A stretch of DNA of 54,523 nt from an uncultured Haemophilus sp. (GCF_905207935.1 NZ_CAJLNI010000002.1:1-54523); one strand, 5' to 3'; numbered from the stretch's first letter, positions 13,617 to 22,554 are shown. Numbers and translations: made by a program. The notes: generated from the sequence alone by a model not told the origin.

Positions 13617-16283
13617 ATGTCAGATACCTTAGTAAACGATATTGACCCAATTGAAACACAGGATTGGTTGTCAGCTGTTGATTCATTAATTCGTGCCGAA
13701 GGCGCAGAGCGTGCGCATTACATTATCAATCAGGTGATCGATCAGGCACGTAATGGTGGTGTGAACATTGCAAAAGGTGGCGTAACAACCCCTTATGTTA
13801 ATACCATCCCACTTTCTGAACAGCCAGCATACCCAGGTGATAAAGCTATTGAGCGTCGTATTCGTAGTGCTGTACGTTGGAATGCGATCATGGCGGTATT
13901 ACGTGGCCAGAAAAAAGATCTTGAATTAGGTGGTCACATTTCAACTTATCAATCTGCAGCCAGCATGTATGAAGTTTGTTTTAACCACTTCTTCAAAGCG
14001 GCGACAGATAAAAACGGCGGTGACTTAGTCTTCTTCCAAGGCCACGCAGCACCAGGTATGTATGCTCGTGCATTTGTTGAAGGTCGTATTACTGAAGAAC
14101 AAATGAATAATTTCCGTCAGGAATGTGAACCAGGAAAAGGTCTTTCTTCTTACCCACACCCGAAATTAATGCCTGAATTCTGGCAATTCTCGACTGTATC
14201 TATGGGTTTAGGTCCTGTAAATGCGATTCGTACTGCTCGTTTCTTAAAATACTTAGATAACCGTGGTTTAAAAGACACCAAAGATCAAAAAGTGTATGCT
14301 TTCCTTGGTGACGGTGAGATGGACGAAATCGAAGCAAAAGGTGATTTAACATTCGCAGCACGTGAAGGCTTAGATAACTTAATCTTCGTTGTAAGCTGTA
14401 ACTTGCAACGTTTAGATGGTCCAGTAACGGGTAACGGCAAAATCGTTCAAGAATTAGAAGGTTTATTTGCTGGTGCTGGTTGGGAAGTAATCAAAGTTAT
14501 GTGGGGTTCTAACTGGGATAAATTATTCGCTAAAGATACTTCCGGTAAATTAACCCAATTAATGATGGAAGTGCTTGATGGTGATTATTTAACCTTCAAA
14601 TCTAAAGATGGTGCATACGTTCGTGAACACTTCTTCGGTCGTTACCCAGAAACTGCTGCATTAGTAGCAGATATGACAGATGATGAAATCTGGGCATTAA
14701 GACGTGGTGGTCACGATTCAGAAAAACTTTATGCGGCATTCCATAAAGCGCAAACTGCAGGTAAACCTGTTGTTATCTTAGCGCATATGGTTAAAGGTTA
14801 TAAAATTCCTGAAGCAGAAAGTAAAAACACTGCGCACCAATCTAAAAAAATGTCTCTCGAAAGCTTAAAATCTTTCCGCGATCATTTCCAATTAGATATT
14901 AAAGATGAAGATATTCCTAACTATCCATACATCACCTTCCCAGAAGGTTCGGAAGAGTACAATTATCTTCACGGCAGACGTAAAGCGTTAAATGGTTATT
15001 TACCAAAACGTTTACCAAAATTCACCACTGAATTTAAAGTGCCAGCACTAGAAGAGTTTGCGCCATTATTGGAAGAACAAGCTCGTCCAATTTCAACCAC
15101 AATGGCATTTGTTCGTTTCTTAAATACCTTATTGAAAGATAAAAATATTGGTAAACAAATTGTGCCAATTATCGCTGACGAAGCGCGTACTTTCGGTATG
15201 GAAGGTTTATTCCGTCAAATCGGTATTTACAACCCACATGGTCAAAACTATGTGCCTTCTGACCGTGATTTAGTGGCTTACTACCGTGAAGCGAAAGATG
15301 GTCAAGTATTACAAGAAGGTATCAATGAATTAGGTGCAGCATCATCTTGGTTAGCTGCAGCGAACTCATACTCTGTCAATAACCTTCCGATGATTCCATT
15401 CTTCATTTACTACTCAATGTTTGGTTTCCAACGTGTGGGTGACTTAATGTGGGCAGCAGGTGACCAATTAGCACGTGGTTTCATGATCGGTGGTACTTCT
15501 GGCCGTACAACATTAAATGGTGAAGGTTTACAACACGAAGATGGTCACAGCCATATTCAATCTCTTGTTATTCCTAACTGTGTGTCTTATGACCCAGCTT
15601 ACGTTTATGAAGTGGCAGTTATCCTACAAGACGGTATCAACCGTATGTACGGTGAAAAACAAGAAGATGTGTTCTACTACATCACCACATTAAACGAAAC
15701 TTACGAACAACCAGCAATGCCAAAAGGTGCAGAAGAAGGTATTCGTAAAGGTCTTTATAAATTTGAAACCGTTGAAGCGAAAGGCAACAAAGGTCATGTT
15801 CAATTATTAGGTTCAGGTGCAATCTTCCGTCACGTTCGTGAAGCGGCACAAATCCTTGCAAATGAATATGGCGTAAGCTCAGATGTATATAGCGTGCCTT
15901 CATTCACTGAAGTCGCTCGTGAAGGTGCGGATGCAGTACGTTGGAACATGTTACACCCAACTGAAAAAGCACGCGTACCTTACATCGCACAAGTAATGAA
16001 CGATGCACCAGCGGTTGCAACAACTGACTACATGAAATTGTTTGCAGAACAAGTTCGTGCATTCATCCCTGCACAAAGCTATCACGTATTAGGTACTGAT
16101 GGTTTCGGTCGTTCAGATAGCCGTGAAAACTTACGTGAACACTTCGAAGTGGATGCACGTTATGTTGTCGTTGCAGCGTTAAATGAGCTTGCAAAACAAG
16201 GTAAATTTGATGCGAAAGTGGTAGCTGATGCTATCGCGAAATTTGGTTTAAAAACTGAAATTTTAAATCCGCTTTACGCTTAA
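13617..16283 (+). CDS. aceE: Pyruvate dehydrogenase E1 component (homodimeric type)
   Basis: 888 residues, the length of the homodimeric E1p of enteric-type bacteria. It decarboxylates pyruvate with thiamine diphosphate and acetylates the lipoyl groups of AceF. The ThDP/Mg motif is clear: FLGDGEMDEIEAKG ... NLIFVVSCNLQRLDGPV (about residues 228-263). GHAAPGMYARAF and HEDGHSHIQSLVIPNC carry conserved active-site histidines. It begins the aceE-aceF-lpd operon, with AAGGAAAGACT before the ATG. Codon use is strongly biased to TTA, GGT and CGT, as in highly expressed genes here. Confidence 0.98.
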   Translation: MSDTLVNDIDPIETQDWLSAVDSLIRAEGAERAHYIINQVIDQARNGGVNIAKGGVTTPYVNTIPLSEQPAYPGDKAIERRIRSAVRWNAIMAVLRGQKKDLELGGHISTYQSAASMYEVCFNHFFKAATDKNGGDLVFFQGHAAPGMYARAFVEGRITEEQMNNFRQECEPGKGLSSYPHPKLMPEFWQFSTVSMGLGPVNAIRTARFLKYLDNRGLKDTKDQKVYAFLGDGEMDEIEAKGDLTFAAREGLDNLIFVVSCNLQRLDGPVTGNGKIVQELEGLFAGAGWEVIKVMWGSNWDKLFAKDTSGKLTQLMMEVLDGDYLTFKSKDGAYVREHFFGRYPETAALVADMTDDEIWALRRGGHDSEKLYAAFHKAQTAGKPVVILAHMVKGYKIPEAESKNTAHQSKKMSLESLKSFRDHFQLDIKDEDIPNYPYITFPEGSEEYNYLHGRRKALNGYLPKRLPKFTTEFKVPALEEFAPLLEEQARPISTTMAFVRFLNTLLKDKNIGKQIVPIIADEARTFGMEGLFRQIGIYNPHGQNYVPSDRDLVAYYREAKDGQVLQEGINELGAASSWLAAANSYSVNNLPMIPFFIYYSMFGFQRVGDLMWAAGDQLARGFMIGGTSGRTTLNGEGLQHEDGHSHIQSLVIPNCVSYDPAYVYEVAVILQDGINRMYGEKQEDVFYYITTLNETYEQPAMPKGAEEGIRKGLYKFETVEAKGNKGHVQLLGSGAIFRHVREAAQILANEYGVSSDVYSVPSFTEVAREGADAVRWNMLHPTEKARVPYIAQVMNDAPAVATTDYMKLFAEQVRAFIPAQSYHVLGTDGFGRSDSRENLREHFEVDARYVVVAALNELAKQGKFDAKVVADAIAKFGLKTEILNPLYA

Positions 16284-16292
16284 TAAAAACAT

Positions 16293-16314
16293 CCTGTGTG
16301 TGAGAGCACACAGG
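16293..16314 (+). other. Intercistronic hairpin aceE-aceF
   Basis: Perfect 8-bp stem CCTGTGTG / CACACAGG with a 6-base loop, not followed by T-run, in the 88-base gap between aceE and aceF. Likely an mRNA processing or stabilising element rather than a terminator. An uptake signal follows at 16329-16337. Confidence 0.6.
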
Positions 16315-16371
16315 AGCATCTACAAATAAAGTGCGGTTGATTTTAACTGCGTTTTTTAAAGGTAAGATAAC

Positions 16372-18279
16372 ATGTCAAAACAAATTCAAATTCCTGATAT
16401 CGGTAGTGATGAAGTTACCGTAACAGAAGTGATGGTGAAAGTAGGTGATACCATTACCGCAGATCAAAGCATTATTAATGTTGAAGGTGATAAAGCTTCA
16501 ATGGAAGTACCCGCACCAGAAGCCGGTGTGGTAAAAGAAGTATTAGTAAAAGTGGGTGATAAAGTCACAACTGGCACACCAATGCTTGTTTTAGAGTCAG
16601 CGGATGCGGCAGCACCTGCTCCAGCTGCAGCAGCACCTGCGCCGGCAGCCGCACCAGCACCAGCAGCTGCAAGTGTAGTTGAAGTCAATGTACCAGATAT
16701 CGGTTCAGATGAAGTAAACGTGACTGATATTATGGTGAAAGTAGGCGATACCGTTGAAGTTGACCAATCAATCATCAATGTTGAAGGTGATAAAGCGTCA
16801 ATGGAAGTGCCTGCTCCGGTTGCTGGCGTAGTAAAAGAAATTTTAATCAATGTGGGCGATAAAGTTGTTACTGGCAAATTAATCATGAAATTTGAAGTGG
16901 CAGGTGCAGCACCAGCCGCAGCGCCAGCTCAACAGGCTGCAGGTGCTGCTGCAGCACCAACAGCTTCAGCCATTATTAAAGAAGTGAATGTACCGGATAT
17001 CGGTGGTGATGAAGTTAACGTAACTGAAATCATGGTTGCCGTTGGTGACAGCGTTTCTGAAGAGCAATCTTTAATCACCGTTGAAGGAGATAAGGCCTCA
17101 ATGGAAGTGCCAGCTCCATTCGCGGGTGTGGTAAAAGAAATTTTAGTGAAATCAGGTGATAAAGTTTCAACTGGTTCATTAATTATGAAATTTGAAGTGG
17201 CAGGTGCAGCACCTGCGCCTGCAGCAGCTCCAGCAGCGGCAGCTCCAGCACCTCAAGCAGCACCTGCAGCAGCGCCGACAGCACAATCAGGTAATGTATC
17301 TGGTTTAAGCCAAGAACAAGTTGTAGCAAGTGCAGGTTATGCACACGCAACACCGGTGATTCGTCGCTTAGCGCGTGAATACGGTATTAACCTTGATCGC
17401 GTAAAAGGTACGGGTCGTAAAGGTCGTGTTGTGAAAGAAGATATCCAAGCTTACGTGAAAACCGCTGTTAAAGCGTTTGAAACAGGTGCTGTATCTTCTG
17501 CAGCAGCGGGTAATGGTGTGGCAAATGGTGCAGGCTTAGGCTTATTACCATGGCCGAAAGTTGACTTCAGCAAATTTGGTGAAGTAGAAGAAGTTGAATT
17601 AAACCGTATCAACAAAATCACTGGTGCGAACTTACATCGTAACTGGGTAATGATTCCACATGTTACTCACTTCGATCGCACAGATATCACTGATTTGGAA
17701 GCATTCCGTAAAGAACAGAACAAGATTGTTGAAAAACAAAAATTGGATGTGAAAATTACACCAGTTGTGTTCATTATGAAAGCGGTAGCGAAAGCATTAG
17801 AAGCGTTCCCACGTTTCAATAGCTCTATCTCTGAAGACGGACAAAAATTAACACTTAAAAAATACATCAACATTGGCGTAGCGGTAGATACACCAAACGG
17901 TCTCGTTGTACCTGTATTTAAAAACGTGAATAAAAAAGGTATTATCGAACTCTCTCGTGAATTAATGGAAGTCTCCAAAAAAGCACGTGACGGTAAACTT
18001 TCAGGTTCTGATATGCAAGGTGGTTGTTTCACCATTTCAAGCTTAGGCGGTATTGGTACAACTCACTTTACGCCAATCGTAAATGCACCTGAAGTAGCCA
18101 TCTTAGGTGTGTCTAAATCAGAAATGCAACCGATTTGGAATGGTAAAGAATTTGAGCCACGCTTAATGCTTCCATTATCATTATCTTTCGACCACCGAGT
18201 GATCGATGGTGCTGATGGTGCTCGTTTCTTAAACTATATCAATGGCGTATTAGCTGACTTACGTCGCTTAGTGATGTAA
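16372..18279 (+). CDS. aceF: Pyruvate dehydrogenase E2, dihydrolipoamide acetyltransferase with three lipoyl domains
   Basis: 635 residues. Three lipoyl domains have modified lysines at Lys41, Lys141 and Lys241 in identical EGDKASMEVP contexts, spaced exactly 100 residues apart and joined by Ala/Pro-rich flexible linkers. Next come the small subunit-binding domain (ATPVIRRLAREYGINLDRVKGTGRKGRV, about 325-355) and the catalytic acetyltransferase core with the active-site DHRVIDGADGARFL near the C-terminus. It forms the core of the complex and carries acetyl groups from AceE to CoA. The lipoyl repeats are also strongly similar in DNA, so copy number could change by recombination. Ribosome-binding site AAAGGTAAGATAAC. 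Confidence 0.97.
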   Translation: MSKQIQIPDIGSDEVTVTEVMVKVGDTITADQSIINVEGDKASMEVPAPEAGVVKEVLVKVGDKVTTGTPMLVLESADAAAPAPAAAAPAPAAAPAPAAASVVEVNVPDIGSDEVNVTDIMVKVGDTVEVDQSIINVEGDKASMEVPAPVAGVVKEILINVGDKVVTGKLIMKFEVAGAAPAAAPAQQAAGAAAAPTASAIIKEVNVPDIGGDEVNVTEIMVAVGDSVSEEQSLITVEGDKASMEVPAPFAGVVKEILVKSGDKVSTGSLIMKFEVAGAAPAPAAAPAAAAPAPQAAPAAAPTAQSGNVSGLSQEQVVASAGYAHATPVIRRLAREYGINLDRVKGTGRKGRVVKEDIQAYVKTAVKAFETGAVSSAAAGNGVANGAGLGLLPWPKVDFSKFGEVEEVELNRINKITGANLHRNWVMIPHVTHFDRTDITDLEAFRKEQNKIVEKQKLDVKITPVVFIMKAVAKALEAFPRFNSSISEDGQKLTLKKYINIGVAVDTPNGLVVPVFKNVNKKGIIELSRELMEVSKKARDGKLSGSDMQGGCFTISSLGGIGTTHFTPIVNAPEVAILGVSKSEMQPIWNGKEFEPRLMLPLSLSFDHRVIDGADGARFLNYINGVLADLRRLVM

Positions 18280-18288
18280 TTAACGCGG

Positions 18289-18318
18289 TAAGATGTGAGT
18301 GATTAGGCTCGCATCTTA
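18289..18318 (+). other. Intercistronic hairpin aceF-lpd
   Basis: TAAGATGTGAG (18289-18299) pairs with CTCGCATCTTA (18308-18318), 11 bp with one G-T pair and an 8-base loop, no T-run. An uptake signal follows at 18333-18341. Same layout as the aceE-aceF gap. Confidence 0.55.
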
Positions 18319-18371
18319 CAGAAAGGATCGCAAAGTGCGGTCAAAAATTTGAACGTTTTTACGAGGTAAAA

Positions 18372-19796
18372 ATGAGTAAAGAAATTAAAACCCAAGTTGT
18401 GGTACTTGGTGCTGGTCCTGCAGGTTATTCAGCGGCATTCCGTTGTGCGGACTTAGGTTTAGAAACAGTACTTGTTGAACGTTATTCAACATTAGGTGGG
18501 GTATGTTTAAACGTAGGTTGTATCCCTTCTAAAGCATTACTTCACGTAGCGAAAGTAATTGAAGAAGCGAAACACGCAAGCAAAAATGGTGTGTATTTCG
18601 CAGAGCCTCGCATTGATTTAGATGAAGTGCGTGCAGGTAAAGAAGCGGTTGTAGCGAAATTAACTGGTGGTCTTGCAGGCATGGCTAAACAACGTAAAGT
18701 AACCGTTGTTGAAGGTTTAGCGGCGTTTACCGATCCACATACATTAGTAGCACGTGATCGTGATGGTAAACCAACCACAATTAAATTTGATAATGCCATT
18801 ATCGCAGCGGGTTCTCGTCCAATTCAATTACCATTCATTCCACATGAAGATCCACGTGTTTGGGATTCAACAGATGCACTTAAATTAAAAGAAGTACCGA
18901 AAAAACTTTTAATCATGGGCGGTGGTATCATCGGTTTAGAGATGGGTACCGTATATGATGCATTAGGTTCTGAAGTTGAAGTGGTTGAAATGTTTGACCA
19001 AGTAATTCCAGCAGCAGATAAAGATGTGGTAGGTATTTATACCAAACAAGTTGAGAAAAAATTCAAGTTAATGCTTGAAACTAAAGTGACTGCAGTTGAA
19101 GCAAAAGATGATGGTATCTATGTTTCAATGGAAGGTAAGGCATGCAACGATACTAAACGTTATGATGCAGTATTAGTTGCAATCGGTCGTACACCAAATG
19201 GTAAATTGATCGATGCTGGTAAAGCAGGTGTTGAAGTGGATGAGCGTGGTTTCATTCATGTTGATAAACAAATGCGTACCAATGTACCTCACATCTTTGC
19301 AATCGGTGATATCGTTGGCCAACCAATGTTAGCACATAAAGGTGTTCACGAAGGTCACGTTGCGGCAGAAGTGATCGCAGGGAAAAAACATTACTTCGAT
19401 CCAAAAGTCATTCCTTCTATTGCTTATACTGAACCAGAAGTGGCTTGGGTTGGTAAAACTGAGAAAGAATGTAAACAAGAAGGTTTAAACTACGAAGTGG
19501 CTAAATTCCCTTGGGCTGCTTCAGGTCGTGCGATTGCTTCAGAATGTGCTGAAGGTATGACCAAATTAATCTTCGATAAAGATACTCATCGTATACTTGG
19601 TGGGGCTATCGTGGGAGCTAACGGTGGTGAATTGTTAGGTGAAATCGGTCTTGCGATTGAAATGGGTTGTGATGCGGAAGATATCGCATTAACGATTCAT
19701 GCTCACCCAACTCTTCATGAATCTGTTGGTCTTGCGGCTGAAGTGTTTGAAGGTTCAATTACTGACCTTCCAAACGCAAAAGCGAAGAAAAAATAA
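18372..19796 (+). CDS. lpd: Dihydrolipoamide dehydrogenase (E3)
   Basis: 474 residues, full length. It reoxidises dihydrolipoamide on E2 using FAD and NAD. Motifs in order: FAD-binding VVVLGAGPAGYSAAFRCADLG; redox disulfide in GGVCLNVGCIPSKALL (about 40-55); NAD-binding LLIMGGGIIGLEMGTVYDALG; second FAD motif HIFAIGDIVGQPMLAHKG; and catalytic His-Glu in AHPTLHESVG near the C-terminus. Last gene of the pdh operon. The same enzyme usually also serves 2-oxoglutarate dehydrogenase. Confidence 0.98.
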   Translation: MSKEIKTQVVVLGAGPAGYSAAFRCADLGLETVLVERYSTLGGVCLNVGCIPSKALLHVAKVIEEAKHASKNGVYFAEPRIDLDEVRAGKEAVVAKLTGGLAGMAKQRKVTVVEGLAAFTDPHTLVARDRDGKPTTIKFDNAIIAAGSRPIQLPFIPHEDPRVWDSTDALKLKEVPKKLLIMGGGIIGLEMGTVYDALGSEVEVVEMFDQVIPAADKDVVGIYTKQVEKKFKLMLETKVTAVEAKDDGIYVSMEGKACNDTKRYDAVLVAIGRTPNGKLIDAGKAGVEVDERGFIHVDKQMRTNVPHIFAIGDIVGQPMLAHKGVHEGHVAAEVIAGKKHYFDPKVIPSIAYTEPEVAWVGKTEKECKQEGLNYEVAKFPWAASGRAIASECAEGMTKLIFDKDTHRILGGAIVGANGGELLGEIGLAIEMGCDAEDIALTIHAHPTLHESVGLAAEVFEGSITDLPNAKAKKK

Positions 19797-19813
19797 TCAA
19801 TTCAGATCCTTTT

Positions 19814-19846
19814 AAGGGCTGCTCATTGAGCAGTCCTTATTTTTTT
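19814..19846 (+). terminator. Terminator of aceEF-lpd operon
   Basis: 11-bp stem AAGGGCTGCTC / GAGCAGTCCTT (one G-T pair), loop ATT, followed by A and seven T. Confidence 0.92.
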
Positions 19847-19958
19847 GAGAGATAACTCACAAAATTGCATAAAAATTCAATAAAAACTGGCGGTCAAAAT
19901 GACTTTTTGATAAAATCCGACCAGTTTTATTTTTATATTTTTTTATTATTTAAAAGCT

Positions 19959-20510
19959 ATGTTAAAGAAGATTTTGATTATTGTAGGATTGGCCGTGTTG
20001 ACAACAGCCTGTTCTAATGGCCCTAGGCAGGCTTACAATGGAGTCATTACAGAGAGCGATGATGCGGAGCTAACGGGTTTAATTGCAGGTTTAGATGGTA
20101 AACAAGGTGGACTTCAGCCTAAATTAAGAACAAACCGTCCTAAATCTGGTTTAATTGGTGATAAAGCACTTGCCCAAGTTTATAACGAATGGGGGGGAAC
20201 TCGTTACAAAATGGGTGGAACTTCAAAGCATGGTATTGATTGCTCTGCATTTATGCAAACAGCCTTCCTTGATGCTTACGGCATGGAACTTCCACGTTCA
20301 ACTTCAGAGCAACGCTATTTAGGTCACCAAATCCAAAAACATGAATTACGTAAAGGCGATTTAGTATTCTTTCGTCGAAATAACCATGTAGGCGTTTATA
20401 TTGGTAACAACCAATTTATGCATGCAAGTTCAAGCCAAGGTGTAACAATTAGTTCATTAGATGAAGATTACTGGGCAAGAACTTATACACAATCACGTCG
20501 TGTGATGTAA
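19959..20510 (+). CDS. NlpC/P60 lipoprotein, MepS (Spr)-like murein endopeptidase
   Basis: 183 residues. N-terminal signal ends in a lipobox-like LTTAC with lipid-modified Cys18 predicted. The NlpC/P60 domain has its cysteine-histidine triad: Cys95 in HGIDCSAFMQTAF, His143 in NNHVGVYIG and His155 in NNQFMHAS. ELPRSTSEQRYLG and SSQGVTISSLDEDYWARTYTQSRRV match the family and are closest in my memory to MepS, which cleaves D-Ala-mDAP cross-links so the wall can grow. NlpC is the alternative name. Weak ribosome-binding site. Single gene facing the UmuD-like gene across an uptake-signal terminator. Confidence 0.85.
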   Translation: MLKKILIIVGLAVLTTACSNGPRQAYNGVITESDDAELTGLIAGLDGKQGGLQPKLRTNRPKSGLIGDKALAQVYNEWGGTRYKMGGTSKHGIDCSAFMQTAFLDAYGMELPRSTSEQRYLGHQIQKHELRKGDLVFFRRNNHVGVYIGNNQFMHASSSQGVTISSLDEDYWARTYTQSRRVM

Positions 20511-20530
20511 TAACAATTTTTTATTTCAAC

Positions 20531-20562
20531 AAAAAGTGCGGTTAATTTTAACCGCACTTTTT
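20531..20562. terminator. Near-perfect uptake-signal palindrome terminator
   Basis: AAAAAGTGCGGTTAA (20531-20545), TT, then TTAACCGCACTTTTT (20548-20562): a 15-bp perfect inverted repeat with A- and T-runs, between the convergent mepS-like and UmuD-like genes; works in both directions. Confidence 0.88.
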
Positions 20563-20589
20563 CTTTATTTAGATTATTTGATGATTGGC

Positions 20590-21039
20590 TTAAGCCGCAA
20601 ATTTCATTAAATCTCTTCTTGGTTTCATTTGGTGGATGGTATTTGTTACTGTTCCAACCAATGGTAGGCTTGTCCATTGTGTTGTTTTAATATTTTCCAC
20701 TTTAGAATCTAATGCCATGAATACAAATTCATTACCGCTTACGCCGGCAAATTCATAAATATGGAATTCATCTTGTTTTTCCAATACCACAAGATCACCG
20801 ATGAAAAGGCTGTCATTTTTTTCAACCACTAACATATCGCCCATTTCAATTCCCCAAGCAAGCATATTCGGATTCGTTACACGAATAAAGCAAGTTTGTT
20901 GTGGACGTTTGATGCAATAAAGGTTGAGATCTAATTTTTTATTAAATGTCGATTTGCTTTCAACATCATTGAAAAATGGCATAGGATGATAAGAAAACGT
21001 CATATCATTTTGTGCAACTGTATTTGCGTAGTTCATCAT
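20590..21039 (-). CDS. UmuD-like S24 family protein lacking the catalytic Ser and Lys, LexA-controlled
   Basis: 149 residues. From residue 35 onward it lines up with E. coli UmuD: KLDLNLYCIKRPQQTCFIRV for the [20 protein letters not shown] segment, then a shared GI..GD.L.V and GD.V......EF pattern. The position of UmuD Ser60 (SGDSM) reads TNPNM, with Asn58; the place of Lys97 (FTVKKL) reads FHIYEF, with Tyr95/Glu96. No Cys-Gly or Ala-Gly cleavage site is seen in the short N-terminal arm. So it should not self-cleave. No umuC lies next to it. A LexA operator fills its promoter, so it is expected to be induced by DNA damage. Function unknown; a regulatory partner of a translesion polymerase is a guess. 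Confidence 0.82.
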   Translation of the reverse strand: MMNYANTVAQNDMTFSYHPMPFFNDVESKSTFNKKLDLNLYCIKRPQQTCFIRVTNPNMLAWGIEMGDMLVVEKNDSLFIGDLVVLEKQDEFHIYEFAGVSGNEFVFMALDSKVENIKTTQWTSLPLVGTVTNTIHQMKPRRDLMKFAA

Positions 21040-21093
21040 CTTGTGTTCCTTTTAGTTAGTGTGTTTTTAATCATTGGTTGTTTATACAGGTGT

Positions 21094-21123
21094 AATATAC
21101 TGTGGTTAGATACAGTATGTCAA
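21094..21123 (-). promoter_or_regulatory. SOS promoter with LexA operator
   Basis: On the minus strand TTGACA (plus 21118-21123), 18 bases, TATATT (plus 21094-21099). The spacer is filled by the LexA operator 21098-21117, TACTGTGGTTAGATACAGTA on the plus strand, with perfect CTGT-N8-ACAG core and symmetric TA flanks. LexA bound here would block the promoter completely. Confidence 0.9.
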
Positions 21124-21266
21124 TAGGGCATAGAAAAAATTTTTTTATAGGCGAAAATTTTAGAAAAAATTCATTCCTAGCTTAAAAAGTTCAATTTTTT
21201 AGCAAAATAATAAAGAAAAAATTTTCTTTTAAATAAAATTTGAGCTATCTTTATCGTGTTTCGGTG

Positions 21267-21279
21267 GATCGTAACGATC
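21267..21279 (+). other. Small hairpin in the sstT leader
   Basis: GATCG TAA CGATC lies about 35 bases before the sstT ATG; TGAAG (21280-21284) and CTTCA (about 21297-21301) can pair just after it. sstT has no clear ribosome-binding sequence, so this leader may control translation. The rest of the 273-base gap is AT-tract DNA. Confidence 0.4.
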
Positions 21280-21312
21280 TGAAGTTCAACTTAATCTTCA
21301 TTTAAAACTATT

Positions 21313-22554
21313 ATGAATACATCACGTTTATTTCATTTTTTGTTCCAAGGTAATTTGGTAAAACGAATTGCTGTTGGTTTGGTACTCGGGATCCTTGTTG
21401 CGTTGGTGAATGAGAGTGTTAAAAATTCAGCAGGTATCGATCTTGCGTCTAGCTTTGGTGTGCTAGGTCAAATTTTCGTTAAAGCATTGCGTGCAGTTGC
21501 ACCAATTTTGATTTTCTTCCTTGTTATGGCTGCACTAGCTAATAAGAAAGTCGGTTCTAAAAGCAACATGAAAGAAATTGTCGTGCTTTATCTTGTGGGA
21601 ACTTTCTTAGCCGCTGTTGCTGCGGTAGTGGCAAGTATGGTATTCCCGTCAGAGGTGGCACTTGCGGTAAAAGAAGATGCGAGCTCTGCGCCTCAATCTG
21701 TTGGCCAAGTAATGCTTACTTTAGTATTGAATGTGGTAGATAACCCATTAAATGCAATTTTCAAAGCAAACTTTATCGGTGTATTAGCATGGTCTATCGG
21801 TTTAGGTTTAGCACTTCGTCATGCATCAGATTCAACTAAACAAGTGGTGGCTGATTTTGCAGAAGGCATTTCTAAAATTGTTCATGTCATTATTTCTTTT
21901 GCACCGTTCGGGGTATTTGGTTTAGTGGCTGAAACTTTATCTGATAGAGGATTAGCGGCGTTAGGTGGATATGTTCAATTATTATTTGTGTTAATCGGTA
22001 CAATGTTATTCACTGCATTTGTGCTTAACCCAATTCTTGTTTATTGGAAAATTCGTCGTAACCCATATCCATTAGTTTGGACTTGTGTACGTGAAAGTGG
22101 TGTAACTGCATTCTTTACTCGTAGTTCTGCAGCAAATATTCCAGTAAATATTGAATTAGCAAAACGCTTAAATCTTGATGAAGAAACCTATTCTGTGGCA
22201 ATTCCATTAGGTGCGAATATCAATATGGCGGGGGCAGCGATTACCATTACTGTATTAACGTTAGCGGCTGTTCATACATTAGGTATGGAAGTATCTTTCG
22301 TCAGTGCTGTATTATTAAGTATTGTTGCGGCGCTTTGTGCATGTGGTGCTTCTGGTGTGGCAGGTGGTTCATTATTATTAATCCCATTAGCTTGTAGCTT
22401 ATTCGGTATTAATGATGACATTGCAGCTCAAATGATCGGTGTCGGTTTTGTTATCGGTATCTTACAAGACTCAACAGAAACTGCACTTAACTCTTCAACT
22501 GACGTACTATTTACTGCGGCAGTATGTATGGAAGAAGAGCGTAAAAACGGCTAA
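21313..22554 (+). CDS. sstT: Serine/threonine:sodium symporter SstT
   Basis: 413 residues, normal length, many membrane helices. Family motifs: VKALRAVAPILIFFLVMAALANKKVGS, RESGVTAFFTRSSAANIPVNIELAKRL (serine-rich loop), IPLGANINMAGAAITITVLTLAAVHTLG and CGASGVAGGSLLLIPLACSLFGI. These match SstT, which imports serine and threonine with sodium. The ATG follows AACTATT and no good ribosome-binding site is visible. It is followed by a terminator that lies just before modF. Confidence 0.95.
   Translation: MNTSRLFHFLFQGNLVKRIAVGLVLGILVALVNESVKNSAGIDLASSFGVLGQIFVKALRAVAPILIFFLVMAALANKKVGSKSNMKEIVVLYLVGTFLAAVAAVVASMVFPSEVALAVKEDASSAPQSVGQVMLTLVLNVVDNPLNAIFKANFIGVLAWSIGLGLALRHASDSTKQVVADFAEGISKIVHVIISFAPFGVFGLVAETLSDRGLAALGGYVQLLFVLIGTMLFTAFVLNPILVYWKIRRNPYPLVWTCVRESGVTAFFTRSSAANIPVNIELAKRLNLDEETYSVAIPLGANINMAGAAITITVLTLAAVHTLGMEVSFVSAVLLSIVAALCACGASGVAGGSLLLIPLACSLFGINDDIAAQMIGVGFVIGILQDSTETALNSSTDVLFTAAVCMEEERKNG

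Noticed and set aside
16464..16886. 140-residue open frame on the minus strand inside aceF
   Set aside because: It is a mirror of the Ala/Pro-rich lipoyl repeats; low-complexity sequence, no start signal, and aceF is certain.
16372..17250. Three similar DNA repeats of about 300 bases that could suggest a repeat array
   Set aside because: They encode lipoyl domains in frame; unit length, lack of short spacers and coding rule out CRISPR.
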